A DNA stretch of 64,000 nt. Origin: Christiangramia bathymodioli (GTDB lineage Bacteria; Bacteroidota; Bacteroidia; Flavobacteriales; Flavobacteriaceae). Shown here piece by piece: positions 45,037-53,906 of the stretch. Where the stretch lies: NCBI GenBank assembly GCA_009735695.1, contig SRSL01000003.1, positions 558,001-622,000 on the forward strand, given 5' to 3'. Both the position numbers and the translations under genes were made by a program. Numbering within the stretch: the stretch's first letter is position 1; every line of letters starts with the position of its first letter. A model generated the notes under the pieces. The model was not told the origin of the DNA, searched no databases, and saw nothing but the letters and a program-made list of their open reading frames with translations.

Positions 45037-45113
45037 CAAAGTGAGCTGGAAGGGCGAGTCTCGACGCATCGGGATATCCTGAGCGTAGCCGAAGGAAGCC
45101 CCAGCCAGATCAC
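45037..45113 (+). repeat. tRNA-tail repeat, copy C (between the two tRNA-Lys genes)
   Basis: The core GGGCGAGTCTCGACGC, TATCCTGAGCG and AGCCGAAGG ends in a second copy of the last 17 nt of the tRNA-Lys tail and flank (45097-45113). Copies A and B (2106-2160, 25374-25430) have the same core but end in the tRNA-Thr tail. The first 15 or so nt (CACAAAGTGAGCTGG) also follow the second tRNA-Lys, so the tRNA plus this flank was duplicated. Confidence 0.75.
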
Positions 45114-45140
45114 TTAAAGTTCATAATTTAATGGTTTTTA

Positions 45141-45213
45141 GATCTGGTAGCTCAGTTGGTAGAGCATCTCCCTTTTAAGGAGAGGGTCCTGGGTTCGAGC
45201 CCCAGCCAGATCA
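45141..45213 (+). tRNA. tRNA-Lys (anticodon TTT), copy 2
   Basis: Identical in sequence to copy 1, 104 nt further on, and also followed by CACAAAGTGAGCTGGAA. Confidence 0.96.
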
Positions 45214-45294
45214 CAAAGTGAGCTGGAAAACTTTTCCTGAAATCACTAACTTTTCTTTATTTAATGATCTACCGGAACAACCCGGTAATTTGTC

Positions 45295-45378
45295 GCCCGG
45301 GTGCTGGAACTGGTAGACAGGCATGGTTGAGGGCCATGTGTCCATTAGGGCGTGCGGGTTCGACTCCCGCCTCGGGCA
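45295..45378 (+). tRNA. tRNA-Leu (anticodon GAG)
   Basis: 84-nt class II tRNA: acceptor GCCCGGG / CTCGGGC, anticodon stem CATGG / CCATG with loop TTGAGGG, long variable arm, T-arm GGTTCGACTC. The last RNA of this small cluster. Confidence 0.94.
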
Positions 45379-45478
45379 CTTTTTTATCCTATTTCCTACT
45401 TTTTTTATTTATTGTATTTATTGATAATCTATTGATTAGCAATAATTTACTTTGCTATATTTTGCATTTGTTTAGTTT

Positions 45479-45496
45479 TTTAACTACTTAGTTAAA
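45479..45496. promoter_or_regulatory. Perfect palindrome, candidate operator of the carotenoid operon
   Basis: TTTAACTA-CT-TAGTTAAA, an 8-bp perfect inverted repeat with 2-nt spacer, 71 nt before the MerR start. Two copies of TTGTTTAG followed by a T-rich stretch and TTTAAC (starting near 45469 and 45534) flank it. MerR-type proteins bind such sites as dimers; linking it to this regulator is inference. Confidence 0.5.
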
Positions 45497-45538
45497 CATT
45501 TTAACAAATCAATAATGAAAATTGTGCCTGGTATTGTT

Positions 45539-45546
45539 TAGATTTG
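45539..45546 (+). promoter_or_regulatory. -7 box of the carotenoid operon
   Basis: TAGATTTG matches TAnnTTTG and ends 20 nt before the MerR ATG. No clear -33 TTG at the usual spacing, as expected of a regulated promoter. It lies inside the second TTGTTTAG repeat. Confidence 0.5.
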
Positions 45547-45566
45547 TTTAACTTTTATTTGAAAGT

Positions 45567-46469
45567 ATGGAACATATCAAGCAGACCTTCAGCATTAAAG
45601 ACCTGGAGCACCTAACAGGAATTAAGGCTCACACCATTAGAATCTGGGAAAAGCGTTATGACATTCTTGACCCGGAACGAACCGATACCAACATCAGGCT
45701 TTATAATGGAGAAAATCTTCAGAAACTCCTGAATATCTCCTTCCTTAATTCTCATGGGTATAAAATTTCAAGAATTTCCAAGATGACGGAGGAAGAGATC
45801 AATAAACTGGTAAGGAGAATTTCAGCTTCCTCAAGCGAGGAAAATCGTGCCCTGAATGCTATGAAGCTGGCGATGATGAATTTTGACGACCACCTGTTCC
45901 TGGAAACCTATAACCAGCTTAGAAAAACCAAAACTTTCAGGGAAGTATTCTACGATGTGTTCCTTCCTCTCCTTGAAGAAATTGGGATTTTATGGCAAAC
46001 CGATACCATAAAACCTATTCATGAACATTATATCACAGAACTGATCAGGCAAAAGATCTATCTCAATATCGCCGAACTCAAATTCACCAATCTGAGCAGC
46101 GACGATGACCAGATTTACGTTTTATTCCTGCCTGAAAATGAGATCCATGATATTGGTATTCTATACGTGAACTACGAGTTACTGGCTGCGGGAAGAAAAG
46201 TGATCTACCTCGGGCATAGTTTACCTATGGACAATATTGATTACCTGCTTGATTTCCATGAGAACATCAAATTTATGAGCTACCTTACTGTTAGCCCTGT
46301 GAATACCGACGTTCACGAATTCGTTCAGGAATTTGAAAATAAGGTTTGTAAGGAAAGGCCCAGGGAATTATATCTATTTGGAAATCGAACCAAAGAACTG
46401 GACCCGGAAAGTCTCACCAACCATGTAAAAATATTCAGCTCTATTAGCGAATTCATCAATACCCTGTAA
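45567..46469 (+). CDS. MerR-type regulator with cobalamin-binding domain (CarH-like)
   Basis: 300 residues. Residues 8-72 are a MerR helix-turn-helix (FSIKDLEHLTGIKAHTIRIW, KRYDILDPERTDTNIRLYN). The rest is a helical bundle with W143 and, nine residues on, E153-H154 (the W-x9-EH signature of adenosylcobalamin sensors such as CarH), and then EIHDIG with His194 at the site of the cobalt-ligating His. The later conserved GG of B12 domains is weak (LFGNR). It is the first gene of the crt operon, 6 nt before crtI, so it likely controls its own transcription and carotenoid synthesis, possibly in response to light. Confidence 0.85.
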   Translation: MEHIKQTFSIKDLEHLTGIKAHTIRIWEKRYDILDPERTDTNIRLYNGENLQKLLNISFLNSHGYKISRISKMTEEEINKLVRRISASSSEENRALNAMKLAMMNFDDHLFLETYNQLRKTKTFREVFYDVFLPLLEEIGILWQTDTIKPIHEHYITELIRQKIYLNIAELKFTNLSSDDDQIYVLFLPENEIHDIGILYVNYELLAAGRKVIYLGHSLPMDNIDYLLDFHENIKFMSYLTVSPVNTDVHEFVQEFENKVCKERPRELYLFGNRTKELDPESLTNHVKIFSSISEFINTL

Positions 46470-46475
46470 GCTTTA

Positions 46476-47942
46476 ATGTCAAAGAAAATTTCAATTATAG
46501 GCTCCGGATTTTCATCCCTTGCTGCTTCCTGTTATCTTTCGAAAGCCGGATACGACGTGCAGGTTTTCGAGAAAAATGACAGTGTGGGTGGTAGAGCCCG
46601 ACAGTTAAAGCGCGAAGGCTTCACTTTCGATATAGGTCCTACCTGGTACTGGATGCCCGATGTATTCGAGCGATTCTTCAGCGACTTCGGAAAAAATTCT
46701 TCAGATTATTATCAGCTTGAAAAATTAGATCCCGCCTACCAGGTGTATTTTGGAAAGGACGATTATGTAATGATACCCGGCTCCCTGGAAAACATCTACG
46801 AAAATTTTGAAGAGATCGAACCCGGAAGCTCCTCCAAACTTCAGAAGTTTATAGCTAAAGCAAAAGACAATTACGATATTGCCATCAAAGACCTTGTTTA
46901 CAGGCCCGGTGTCTCCCCTCTGGAACTGGTAACTCCAGAGACGGCAACCAGGCTATCGAGATTTTTTACCAATATCAGTGCAGATGTCCGAAAGGAATTC
47001 AGCAATAGAAAACTCCAGCAGATCCTGGAATTCCCTGTTCTATTTCTAGGTGCAAAGCCTAGCGATACCCCCGCATTCTATAGCTTTATGAATTATGCCG
47101 ACTTTGGCCTGGGAACCTGGCATCCCAAAGGAGGTATGTATATGGTGATCCAGGGCATCAAGGAACTTGCTGAAAGTCTGGGGGTAAAATTCCATTTAAA
47201 CGCCCCCGTAGAAAAGATCATTACTGAAGGAACCAAAGCCAAAGGTCTCCAGATCAAAGGTGATATCCATTATTCAGATATTGTACTCAGCGGTGCAGAT
47301 TATCATCACTCTGAACAATTACTGGAACCAGGATTAAGGCAATATTCCGAAAAATACTGGCAGAACAAAACCTTTGCTCCCTCTTCCCTGCTTTTCTATG
47401 TAGGATTTGATAAAAAACTCGAGAGGGTTTCCCATCATACCCTGTTTTTTGATAGCAGTTTTGAAGATCACGCCAAAAACATTTACGACGATCCGGAATG
47501 GCCAGACGACCCATTGTTTTATGCCAGCTTCCCTTCTATTACTGACGAAACCTGTGCTCCGGAAGGAAAAGAAGCAGGAATCTTTCTAATTCCACTGGCT
47601 CCAGATCTTGAAGATACCCCTGAGATCAGAGAGCGTTACTTCAACATTATCATTGACCGCTTTGAGAGAATTACCTGTCAAAAAATAAAAGATAATGTTA
47701 TATTTAAAGAATCCTTCTGCGTGAAAGACTTTAAAGAAGCCTATAATTCATACAAAGGGAATGCCTATGGAATGGCTAATACGCTCTTTCAAACTGCATT
47801 TTTAAGACCGAAATTAAGAAGTAAAAAAGTAGACCAACTATACTTTACTGGGCAGCTAACCGTGCCCGGCCCCGGTGTTCCTCCGTCCCTGATTTCAGGG
47901 AAACTGGCTGCCGGACTAATTTCCAAAAACGAAAAAAATTAA
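46476..47942 (+). CDS. crtI: Phytoene desaturase
   Basis: 488 residues, FAD enzyme that converts phytoene to lycopene by four desaturations. The N-terminal dinucleotide motif is IIGSGFSSLAASCYLSKAGY, then EKNDSVGGRAR. FTGQLTVPGPGVPPSLISGK at the C-terminus is typical of the CrtI family, as is GPTWYWMPDVFE. Fewer-step (CrtN-like) activity cannot be excluded, but the following crtB and crtY fit lycopene. It is 6 nt after the regulator and 1 nt before crtB. Confidence 0.94.
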   Translation: MSKKISIIGSGFSSLAASCYLSKAGYDVQVFEKNDSVGGRARQLKREGFTFDIGPTWYWMPDVFERFFSDFGKNSSDYYQLEKLDPAYQVYFGKDDYVMIPGSLENIYENFEEIEPGSSSKLQKFIAKAKDNYDIAIKDLVYRPGVSPLELVTPETATRLSRFFTNISADVRKEFSNRKLQQILEFPVLFLGAKPSDTPAFYSFMNYADFGLGTWHPKGGMYMVIQGIKELAESLGVKFHLNAPVEKIITEGTKAKGLQIKGDIHYSDIVLSGADYHHSEQLLEPGLRQYSEKYWQNKTFAPSSLLFYVGFDKKLERVSHHTLFFDSSFEDHAKNIYDDPEWPDDPLFYASFPSITDETCAPEGKEAGIFLIPLAPDLEDTPEIRERYFNIIIDRFERITCQKIKDNVIFKESFCVKDFKEAYNSYKGNAYGMANTLFQTAFLRPKLRSKKVDQLYFTGQLTVPGPGVPPSLISGKLAAGLISKNEKN

Positions 47943-47943
47943 T

Positions 47944-48783
47944 ATGAAAGCCCTTTTTGACATCGTGTCCAGAGCCTGCAGTAAGACCGTAACCAATTCT
48001 TACAGTACCTCATTTTCCCTGGCCACAAAAATGCTTGCTCCTTCCATACGGCAGGATATTTACAATATTTATGGATTTGTTCGGTTTGCAGATGAAATCG
48101 TTGATTCCTTCCATGACTATGACAAGGAACATCTTTTTAATGATTTCGAAGAAGACCTGCATAAGGCCATAGAATCCGGGATTTCCCTAAATCCTATTCT
48201 GAATTCCTTTCAGGAAACCGTTCACAGATACGGAATTCAAAAAGACCTGTACGCCGCATTTATGGCCAGCATGAGACTGGACCTTCACAAAAGCGATTAT
48301 CTCACCATGGATGAATACCGGCAGTATATCTACGGAAGTGCCGATGTGGTTGGGCTTATGTGTCTCAAAGTTTTCGTGAAGGGCGATCAGAAGAAATACG
48401 AGCAATTAAAAGAATCGGCGATGAGTTTGGGATCGGCTTTTCAGAAGGTTAACTTCCTTAGAGACCTAAAAGCCGATTATGAGGATTTGAGCCGAAGTTA
48501 TTTTCCGAATGTAGATCTTTCGCAGCTCAACGAATTGAATAAGGAAAAGATTATCCAGGAGATCGAGGAGGATTTTAAGAAAGGACTATACGGAATAGCT
48601 CATTTGCCGGTAGAGGCTAAATTTGGAGTTTATACCGCTTATATTTATTATCGAAGATTATTACATAAATTAAAAAAGGTACCTTCGTTAGAGATAAGAA
48701 AAAGGCGCATTCGAGTGCCCAATTATGAAAAAGCCGGTTTGCTGGCTAAATCGTATATCTCTTACCGATTGAACCTGATTTAA
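47944..48783 (+). CDS. crtB: Phytoene synthase
   Basis: 279 residues, condenses two geranylgeranyl diphosphates into phytoene. The substrate-binding signature SYSTSFSLATKML, the first Asp-rich motif in RFADEIVDSFHD, and the second in NFLRDLKADYEDL are present. Starts 1 nt after crtI. Same transcript as crtI, crtZ and crtY. Confidence 0.95.
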   Translation: MKALFDIVSRACSKTVTNSYSTSFSLATKMLAPSIRQDIYNIYGFVRFADEIVDSFHDYDKEHLFNDFEEDLHKAIESGISLNPILNSFQETVHRYGIQKDLYAAFMASMRLDLHKSDYLTMDEYRQYIYGSADVVGLMCLKVFVKGDQKKYEQLKESAMSLGSAFQKVNFLRDLKADYEDLSRSYFPNVDLSQLNELNKEKIIQEIEEDFKKGLYGIAHLPVEAKFGVYTAYIYYRRLLHKLKKVPSLEIRKRRIRVPNYEKAGLLAKSYISYRLNLI

Positions 48784-48792
48784 AAATACAAT

Positions 48793-49245
48793 ATGATGGA
48801 CATTTTATTATGGATCGCTGTTTTTCTTGGAACTTTCATAATTATGGAAGGAATGGCCTGGTTTACCCATAAATATGTAATGCATGGATTTTTATGGAAA
48901 CTGCACAAAGACCATCACCGTAAAGACCATAGCAACTGGTGGGAAAGAAACGACCTGTTCTTCGTTTTTTACGCCCTGTTAAGCATTGGATGCTTCCTTT
49001 TATGGAAATACGAAGATATTTGGATTGGCCTGCCCATTGGCCTTGGTATTCTGGCTTACGGAATAACCTATTTTACCGTTCACGACATTTTTATTCACCA
49101 GCGATTTAAAATGTTTCGCAATGCCAATAGTCGCTACGCTAAGGGAATCAGAAGAGCTCATAAGATGCATCATAAGCATCTTGGCAAGGATGATGGGGAA
49201 TGTTTTGGGATGCTTTTTGTACCTTTCAAATATTTCAAAAAATAA
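48793..49245 (+). CDS. crtZ: Beta-carotene hydroxylase
   Basis: 150 residues of the fatty-acid-hydroxylase superfamily: a membrane non-heme di-iron enzyme that adds 3- and 3'-hydroxyl groups, giving zeaxanthin. The His clusters are HKYVMHG, HKDHHRKDH, HDIFIHQRF and HKMHHKH. Four hydrophobic segments are present. Either of two adjacent ATGs may start it. 9 nt after crtB. Confidence 0.94.
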   Translation: MMDILLWIAVFLGTFIIMEGMAWFTHKYVMHGFLWKLHKDHHRKDHSNWWERNDLFFVFYALLSIGCFLLWKYEDIWIGLPIGLGILAYGITYFTVHDIFIHQRFKMFRNANSRYAKGIRRAHKMHHKHLGKDDGECFGMLFVPFKYFKK

Positions 49246-49261
49246 GACCCTACAAAATTAG

Positions 49262-50398
49262 ATGATCACGCCAGATTATTACTACGTTATCGTGGGTGGT
49301 GGTCTGGCTGGACTTCAGCTTGCCTCCCGCATCTCACAAGATATTTTTTTCAAGGGAAAAAAGATCGCCATAATCGATCCCCTGCCTAAAAGCAAAAATG
49401 ACAAAACCTGGTGCTTCTGGGAACAAGGCAAAGGTAATTGGGATGATTTGATCACCCATTCCTGGAAAACTGCCGGTATTTACTCTTCGGAAACCGAAAA
49501 GATCGCCGATCTTGGCGACTACTCCTATAAAATGCTTCGGTCCATCGATTTCTATGAGTCGATCAAAAAGCAACTTCAGCTAAAGGAAGAATTTCTATTT
49601 ATTCAGGATGAAATCGAGAAGATTGATCCGGTAACCCGAACCGCGATAGGCAAGAATGGAAGTTATACCGCAACTCACTTTTTCGACAGCAGGCCGGATC
49701 CCCAATTCAAGAAAGACGATAAACGCAGCCTGATTCACCAGCATTTTAAAGGCTGGATGATCGAAACCGAAAATGATCGATTTGATCCCACTGCCTTCAC
49801 CATGATGGATTTCAGGATCAGATATAAAAATACTACCTGCTTTACCTATGTGCTACCCGTAAGTCCTAAAAAAGCACTCGTGGAATTTACCTTTTTCACT
49901 CCATTCCTTACCGAAGAGAAGGTCTACGACCAGCAACTGGAGAAATACCTGAAACAGGTGCTGAGGATTGAAAACTATAAGATCCTGGAAACCGAAACCG
50001 GAAATATTCCTATGACCGACTATCCATTTGAGGATCAGAATTCAGATCATATCACCAAGATCGGAACAGGTGGCGGATGGGTAAAGGCCTCTTCGGGCTA
50101 TTCCTTTAAGAACACCGAAAAGAAGATCGACGAGCTCATAGAAAATATTAAAAGCGGTCACCGGCCTTCCTATAAACTTCTGAACAAAAGATTCCGAAAA
50201 TATGATGCGATCTTTCTGGATGTTCTAGAAAAACGAAACGACCTGGGAGAAGAGCTGTTCATGAAATTATATACCCGTAATTCGATTCAGGATATTTTCA
50301 GGTTTCTGGATGAAGAAACGAAGTTTTCAGAAGATATAAAAATCATGAAATCCCTGTTCCATCCACAATTCCTGAAATCTTTTTTCACAAAGATCTAG
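49262..50398 (+). CDS. crtY: Lycopene beta-cyclase
   Basis: 378 residues, forms beta-ionone rings on lycopene to give beta-carotene. The N-terminal FAD motif is VIVGGGLAGLQLASRI; FFDSRPD and the stretch PVSPKKALVEFTFF fit CrtY-type cyclases. With crtZ it predicts zeaxanthin as product. It ends at base 50398, directly next to the stop of the convergent TlpA gene. Confidence 0.92.
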   Translation: MITPDYYYVIVGGGLAGLQLASRISQDIFFKGKKIAIIDPLPKSKNDKTWCFWEQGKGNWDDLITHSWKTAGIYSSETEKIADLGDYSYKMLRSIDFYESIKKQLQLKEEFLFIQDEIEKIDPVTRTAIGKNGSYTATHFFDSRPDPQFKKDDKRSLIHQHFKGWMIETENDRFDPTAFTMMDFRIRYKNTTCFTYVLPVSPKKALVEFTFFTPFLTEEKVYDQQLEKYLKQVLRIENYKILETETGNIPMTDYPFEDQNSDHITKIGTGGGWVKASSGYSFKNTEKKIDELIENIKSGHRPSYKLLNKRFRKYDAIFLDVLEKRNDLGEELFMKLYTRNSIQDIFRFLDEETKFSEDIKIMKSLFHPQFLKSFFTKI

Positions 50399-50959
50399 CT
50401 ATTCTGCGAGCAGCCTGTCCAGGGTTTTCCGGAAGCTTTCGCTATTCCAGTTGGCAGCACCAACTTTATCTACCACGATATTTCCCTGTTTTGAGATCAC
50501 ATAGGTCGTAGGCAGTGTTCTACCGTCCATAGGCTCAGGTGCCTTCGTAAGCATTTTGTAGGAAGGCAGGTTAAAGCGTTTCCTTTTCATAAAATTATCG
50601 GTGGTCTCGTGTTGCTCGCCGGAAACAAAAAAGAACTTTACCTTATCTCCATAATCTTCATACAATTCCTGAAAACTGGGCATTTCGGCGATACAGGGCG
50701 CACACCAGGTCGCCCAAAAATTAACGATCACCACCTCATCGTTAAATTCTGAAAATTCGATACGCTTCTTACGCTTATCTTCCAGAACCCAATCATAATT
50801 GGCGATCTTCACCTGGTCATCCTCGTCGTTTTCAGAAGGTGCAAATGAGATCAATTTATTAACGAAGATCTGTATGGGTTTCCTGGTTTGCGGGATGATC
50901 ATCGCCAGGATGATGACGATCATGATGATATTAGTCCACTGGTTTTTGAACAGTTTCAT
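50399..50959 (-). CDS. TlpA-like thioredoxin-fold protein
   Basis: 186 residues with an N-terminal membrane anchor (about 10-24) and a periplasmic thioredoxin domain: NFWATWCAPCIAEMPSFQEL holds the CAPC active site, and TLPTTYVI the cis-proline. Such proteins reduce disulfides in the envelope or help cytochrome c maturation. The stop lies directly next to crtY's; there is no room for a shared terminator, so read-through between the convergent units is possible. Confidence 0.9.
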   Translation of the reverse strand: MKLFKNQWTNIIMIVIILAMIIPQTRKPIQIFVNKLISFAPSENDEDDQVKIANYDWVLEDKRKKRIEFSEFNDEVVIVNFWATWCAPCIAEMPSFQELYEDYGDKVKFFFVSGEQHETTDNFMKRKRFNLPSYKMLTKAPEPMDGRTLPTTYVISKQGNIVVDKVGAANWNSESFRKTLDRLLAE

Positions 50960-51091
50960 AGGTGCTTCAGAATTTTGGCAAATTTAAGACCAAAACCACC
51001 ATAGGGCCAAGTCCATGATGCATAACTTGAAAATAAAATTTCCTTGTCAAGACAAGCCGAGGCCTATTAAACCCTTTGGCGGTGCCAATAA

Positions 51092-51116
51092 AAAACTCCC
51101 TTAAAAAGGGAGTTTT
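51092..51116 (-). terminator. Terminator after aconitase
   Basis: Minus strand AAAACTCCCT / AAGGGAGTTTT with a short loop and T-tract, 25 nt after the acn stop codon. Confidence 0.88.
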
Positions 51117-51140
51117 CTGTTTATAGTTTCAGCTTAAAAA

Positions 51141-53408
51141 TTAAGCTGCATTCTGCTTTTTGATAAGATTAAGTGCTGAACCATGCTTGTACCACTCAAT
51201 TTGCGGAGCGTTATAAGTGTGGTTTGCCTTAATGGTATCCTTACTACCATCTGCATGAACGATCTCGATCGTTAACGGCTTGTCTGGAGCAAACTCCTCA
51301 AGATCAACAAAGTTGAAGGTATCGTCTTCCTGGATAAGATCATAATCGTTCTCATTGGCGAAAGTTAATCCTAACATCCCCTGTTTCTTCAGGTTTGTTT
51401 CATGGATACGCGCGAAAGATTTAACCAGGACCACTTTAACTCCAAGATGTCTTGGCTCCATGGCCGCGTGCTCTCTGGAAGAACCTTCCCCATAGTTATG
51501 GTCACCAACTACTACTGTAGGAATTCCTTCTTTTTTATACTGTCTCTGAACATCAGGTACGCCATCATACTCTCCTGTTAACTGGTTCTTCACGAAGTTT
51601 GTCTTCATGTTAAAAGCGTTCACGGCTCCGATCAAACAGTTATTGGAAATATTATCGAGGTGACCTCTATATCTCAACCATGGTCCTGCCATAGAGATAT
51701 GGTCTGTAGTACATTTTCCGTGAGCTTTGATAAGCAATTTCGCTCCGGTAAGGTTTTTACCATCCCATGGTTCAAACGGAGTTAGCAACTGAAGTCTTTC
51801 ACTGTCTTCGGCAACTTTAACCTCAACATCGCTACCATCTTCCTTAGGCGCAACATAACCGGCATCCTCTACGGCGAATCCTTTAGTTGGAAGCTCGATT
51901 CCCTGTGGCTCGTCAAGCATCACTTCTTCTCCATCCTCGTTGATCAATTTATCACGAGTTGGATCAAAATCAAGACGCCCGGAAATTGCGATTGCGGCAA
52001 CCATTTCTGGAGATCCTACGAATGCGTGGGTATTCGGGTTACCATCGGCACGTTTCGAGAAGTTACGGTTGAAAGAATGAACAATCGTGTTCTTCTCCTC
52101 CCCTTTTCTGTCTGAACGGTCCCACTGGCCGATACATGGCCCACAGGCATTGGTAAAGATGGTCGCGTCAAGATCTTCAAAGATCTGAAGCAATCCGTCT
52201 CTTTCAGCTGTATATCTAATTTGCTCAGATCCCGGGTTGATACCGAAATCAGATTTTGCCTTTACTTTTTTCTCTACAGCCTGCTTGGCGATAGAAGCAG
52301 CTCTCGTTAAATCTTCATAAGAAGAATTGGTACAGGAACCTATAAGACCCCAGTCTACATTAATTGGCCAGTCGTGCTCCTTGGCCTTTGCACCCATTTC
52401 AGAAATTGGGGTAGCAAGATCTGGAGTAAATGGCCCGTTAAGGTGAGGTTTCAATTCTGAAAGGTTGATCTCGATCACCTGATCAAAATACTGCTCAGGA
52501 TTTGCATAAACCTCATCATCACCGGTAAGGTGCTCACGTACCGCGTTGGCAGCTTCAGCTACATCTTCACGGTTGGTAGCCTTCAGGTAACGCTCCATAG
52601 AGTCGTCGTAACCAAAAGTAGAAGTAGTCGCACCAACTTCAGCACCCATATTACAGATGGTTCCTTTACCTGTACAGGACATGCTGCGTGCACCCTCTCC
52701 AAAATATTCGATAATTGCCCCGGTACCACCTTTTACGGTTAGGATTCCGGCAACTTTTAAGATCACATCTTTAGGAGCGGTCCAGCCGGAAAGTTTTCCG
52801 GTTAACTTCACTCCGATTAGTTTAGGGAATTTAAGCTCCCATGGCATACCAGCCATCACGTCAACCGCATCAGCTCCTCCTACACCAATGGCAACCATTC
52901 CAAGCCCACCCGCGTTTACGGTGTGAGAATCGGTACCGATCATCATTCCTCCCGGGAATGCATAATTCTCCAGTACTACCTGGTGAATAATACCTGCACC
53001 TGGCTTCCAGAAACCAATTCCATACTTGTTAGATACTGATTCCAGAAAATCGAAAACCTCACTACTCGTCTTGTTAGCTGACTGAAGGTCGATCGCAGCT
53101 CCCATTTTCGCCTGGATCAGGTGATCACAGTGAACTGTGGTTGGTACAGCCACTTTTTTCTTCCCGGCTTGCATGAACTGCAATAAAGCCATCTGTGCGG
53201 TCGCATCCTGGCAGGCAATCCTGTCTGGTGAGAATTCAACGTAATCTTTCCCTCTTTCGTAGGCCTGGGTAGCTTCACCGTCCCACAGGTGAGAATAAAG
53301 AATTTTTTCTGAAAGTGTCAAAGGCTTTCCAACAACCTCGCGAGCTTTGTTCACTCTCTCGGCCATGTGGCTATACACCTTTTTGATCATATCAATATCG
53401 TATGCCAT
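51141..53408 (-). CDS. acn: Aconitate hydratase
   Basis: 755 residues, isomerises citrate and isocitrate in the TCA cycle. I start at the ATG at 53408 ([15 protein letters not shown]); the frame extends 12 non-conserved residues upstream. The [4Fe-4S] cysteines are in [10 protein letters not shown] and ACGPCIGQW; the domain 4 motif is [13 protein letters not shown]. The length matches the mitochondrial-type aconitase common in Bacteroidota, rather than AcnA or AcnB. Own promoter box and terminator. Confidence 0.96.
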   Translation of the reverse strand: MAYDIDMIKKVYSHMAERVNKAREVVGKPLTLSEKILYSHLWDGEATQAYERGKDYVEFSPDRIACQDATAQMALLQFMQAGKKKVAVPTTVHCDHLIQAKMGAAIDLQSANKTSSEVFDFLESVSNKYGIGFWKPGAGIIHQVVLENYAFPGGMMIGTDSHTVNAGGLGMVAIGVGGADAVDVMAGMPWELKFPKLIGVKLTGKLSGWTAPKDVILKVAGILTVKGGTGAIIEYFGEGARSMSCTGKGTICNMGAEVGATTSTFGYDDSMERYLKATNREDVAEAANAVREHLTGDDEVYANPEQYFDQVIEINLSELKPHLNGPFTPDLATPISEMGAKAKEHDWPINVDWGLIGSCTNSSYEDLTRAASIAKQAVEKKVKAKSDFGINPGSEQIRYTAERDGLLQIFEDLDATIFTNACGPCIGQWDRSDRKGEEKNTIVHSFNRNFSKRADGNPNTHAFVGSPEMVAAIAISGRLDFDPTRDKLINEDGEEVMLDEPQGIELPTKGFAVEDAGYVAPKEDGSDVEVKVAEDSERLQLLTPFEPWDGKNLTGAKLLIKAHGKCTTDHISMAGPWLRYRGHLDNISNNCLIGAVNAFNMKTNFVKNQLTGEYDGVPDVQRQYKKEGIPTVVVGDHNYGEGSSREHAAMEPRHLGVKVVLVKSFARIHETNLKKQGMLGLTFANENDYDLIQEDDTFNFVDLEEFAPDKPLTIEIVHADGSKDTIKANHTYNAPQIEWYKHGSALNLIKKQNAA

Positions 53409-53441
53409 ATTCTGTTTGTTTTTAATTCTAAAAAAGTCTTG

Positions 53442-53449
53442 CAAAAATA
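53442..53449 (-). promoter_or_regulatory. -7 box of the aconitase promoter
   Basis: TATTTTTG on the minus strand (+ strand CAAAAATA), 33 nt upstream of the acn ATG. No convincing -33 at 18-21 nt. Confidence 0.45.
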
Positions 53450-53584
53450 AGGATTTTCAAGCGATTTTGAAAATTAGAAGCGAATCTCAAAAATTAGTAT
53501 AAATAATTTCTGAAATTATAATTTTGACCACTGAAAATTCAGTAAAAATCAATTTTGGAGTGCAAAATTGAGAATTTGTCAAAA

Positions 53585-53905
53585 TTAAGCCGTTTTATTG
53601 TCAGATTTAAATCTATTTTGTTTCAAATGAACCAGGTTTTTTCTTCGGAAGATATAAACCACAGCTACAAAAAAGGGTAGTAAAAACATCGAAAGGATCC
53701 AGAAGACCCGGTTTTTAATTTTCGACCTGAACATATCAATAAGAACTGGCAGCCAGAAAATAAAGATCAGGATTCTCAGCGTCCAGATCAGAATTTCCGC
53801 AGCAGTTTCATCAAGATCTAGAATGGTAGCATAGAAGGAACCTCCCCATAATAAAAAGAACAGGACGCTATACAAAAGTTTATTACGCAGAATAAACGAG
53901 ATCAA
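53585..53905 (-). CDS. Small membrane protein of unknown function
   Basis: 106 residues with three likely membrane helices (about 9-27, 36-57 and 68-88) and a basic cytoplasmic tail. It contains no motif I recognise; the RVFWILSMFLLPFFVAVVYIFRRK end recalls PLDc_N-type short proteins, weakly. It starts 1 nt after the MoxR gene stop, so it belongs to the ppi-surA-moxR operon and probably acts at the envelope. About 140 nt of AT-rich, gene-free sequence separate it from acn. Confidence 0.65.
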   Translation of the reverse strand: MISFILRNKLLYSVLFFLLWGGSFYATILDLDETAAEILIWTLRILIFIFWLPVLIDMFRSKIKNRVFWILSMFLLPFFVAVVYIFRRKNLVHLKQNRFKSDNKTA

Positions 53906-53906
53906 A

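Noticed and set aside
44838-45566. Genomic island boundary at the tRNA-Lys/Leu cluster
   Set aside because: The flanks are aroK and a complete core-like crt operon, without integrase, mobility genes or composition change that I can see.
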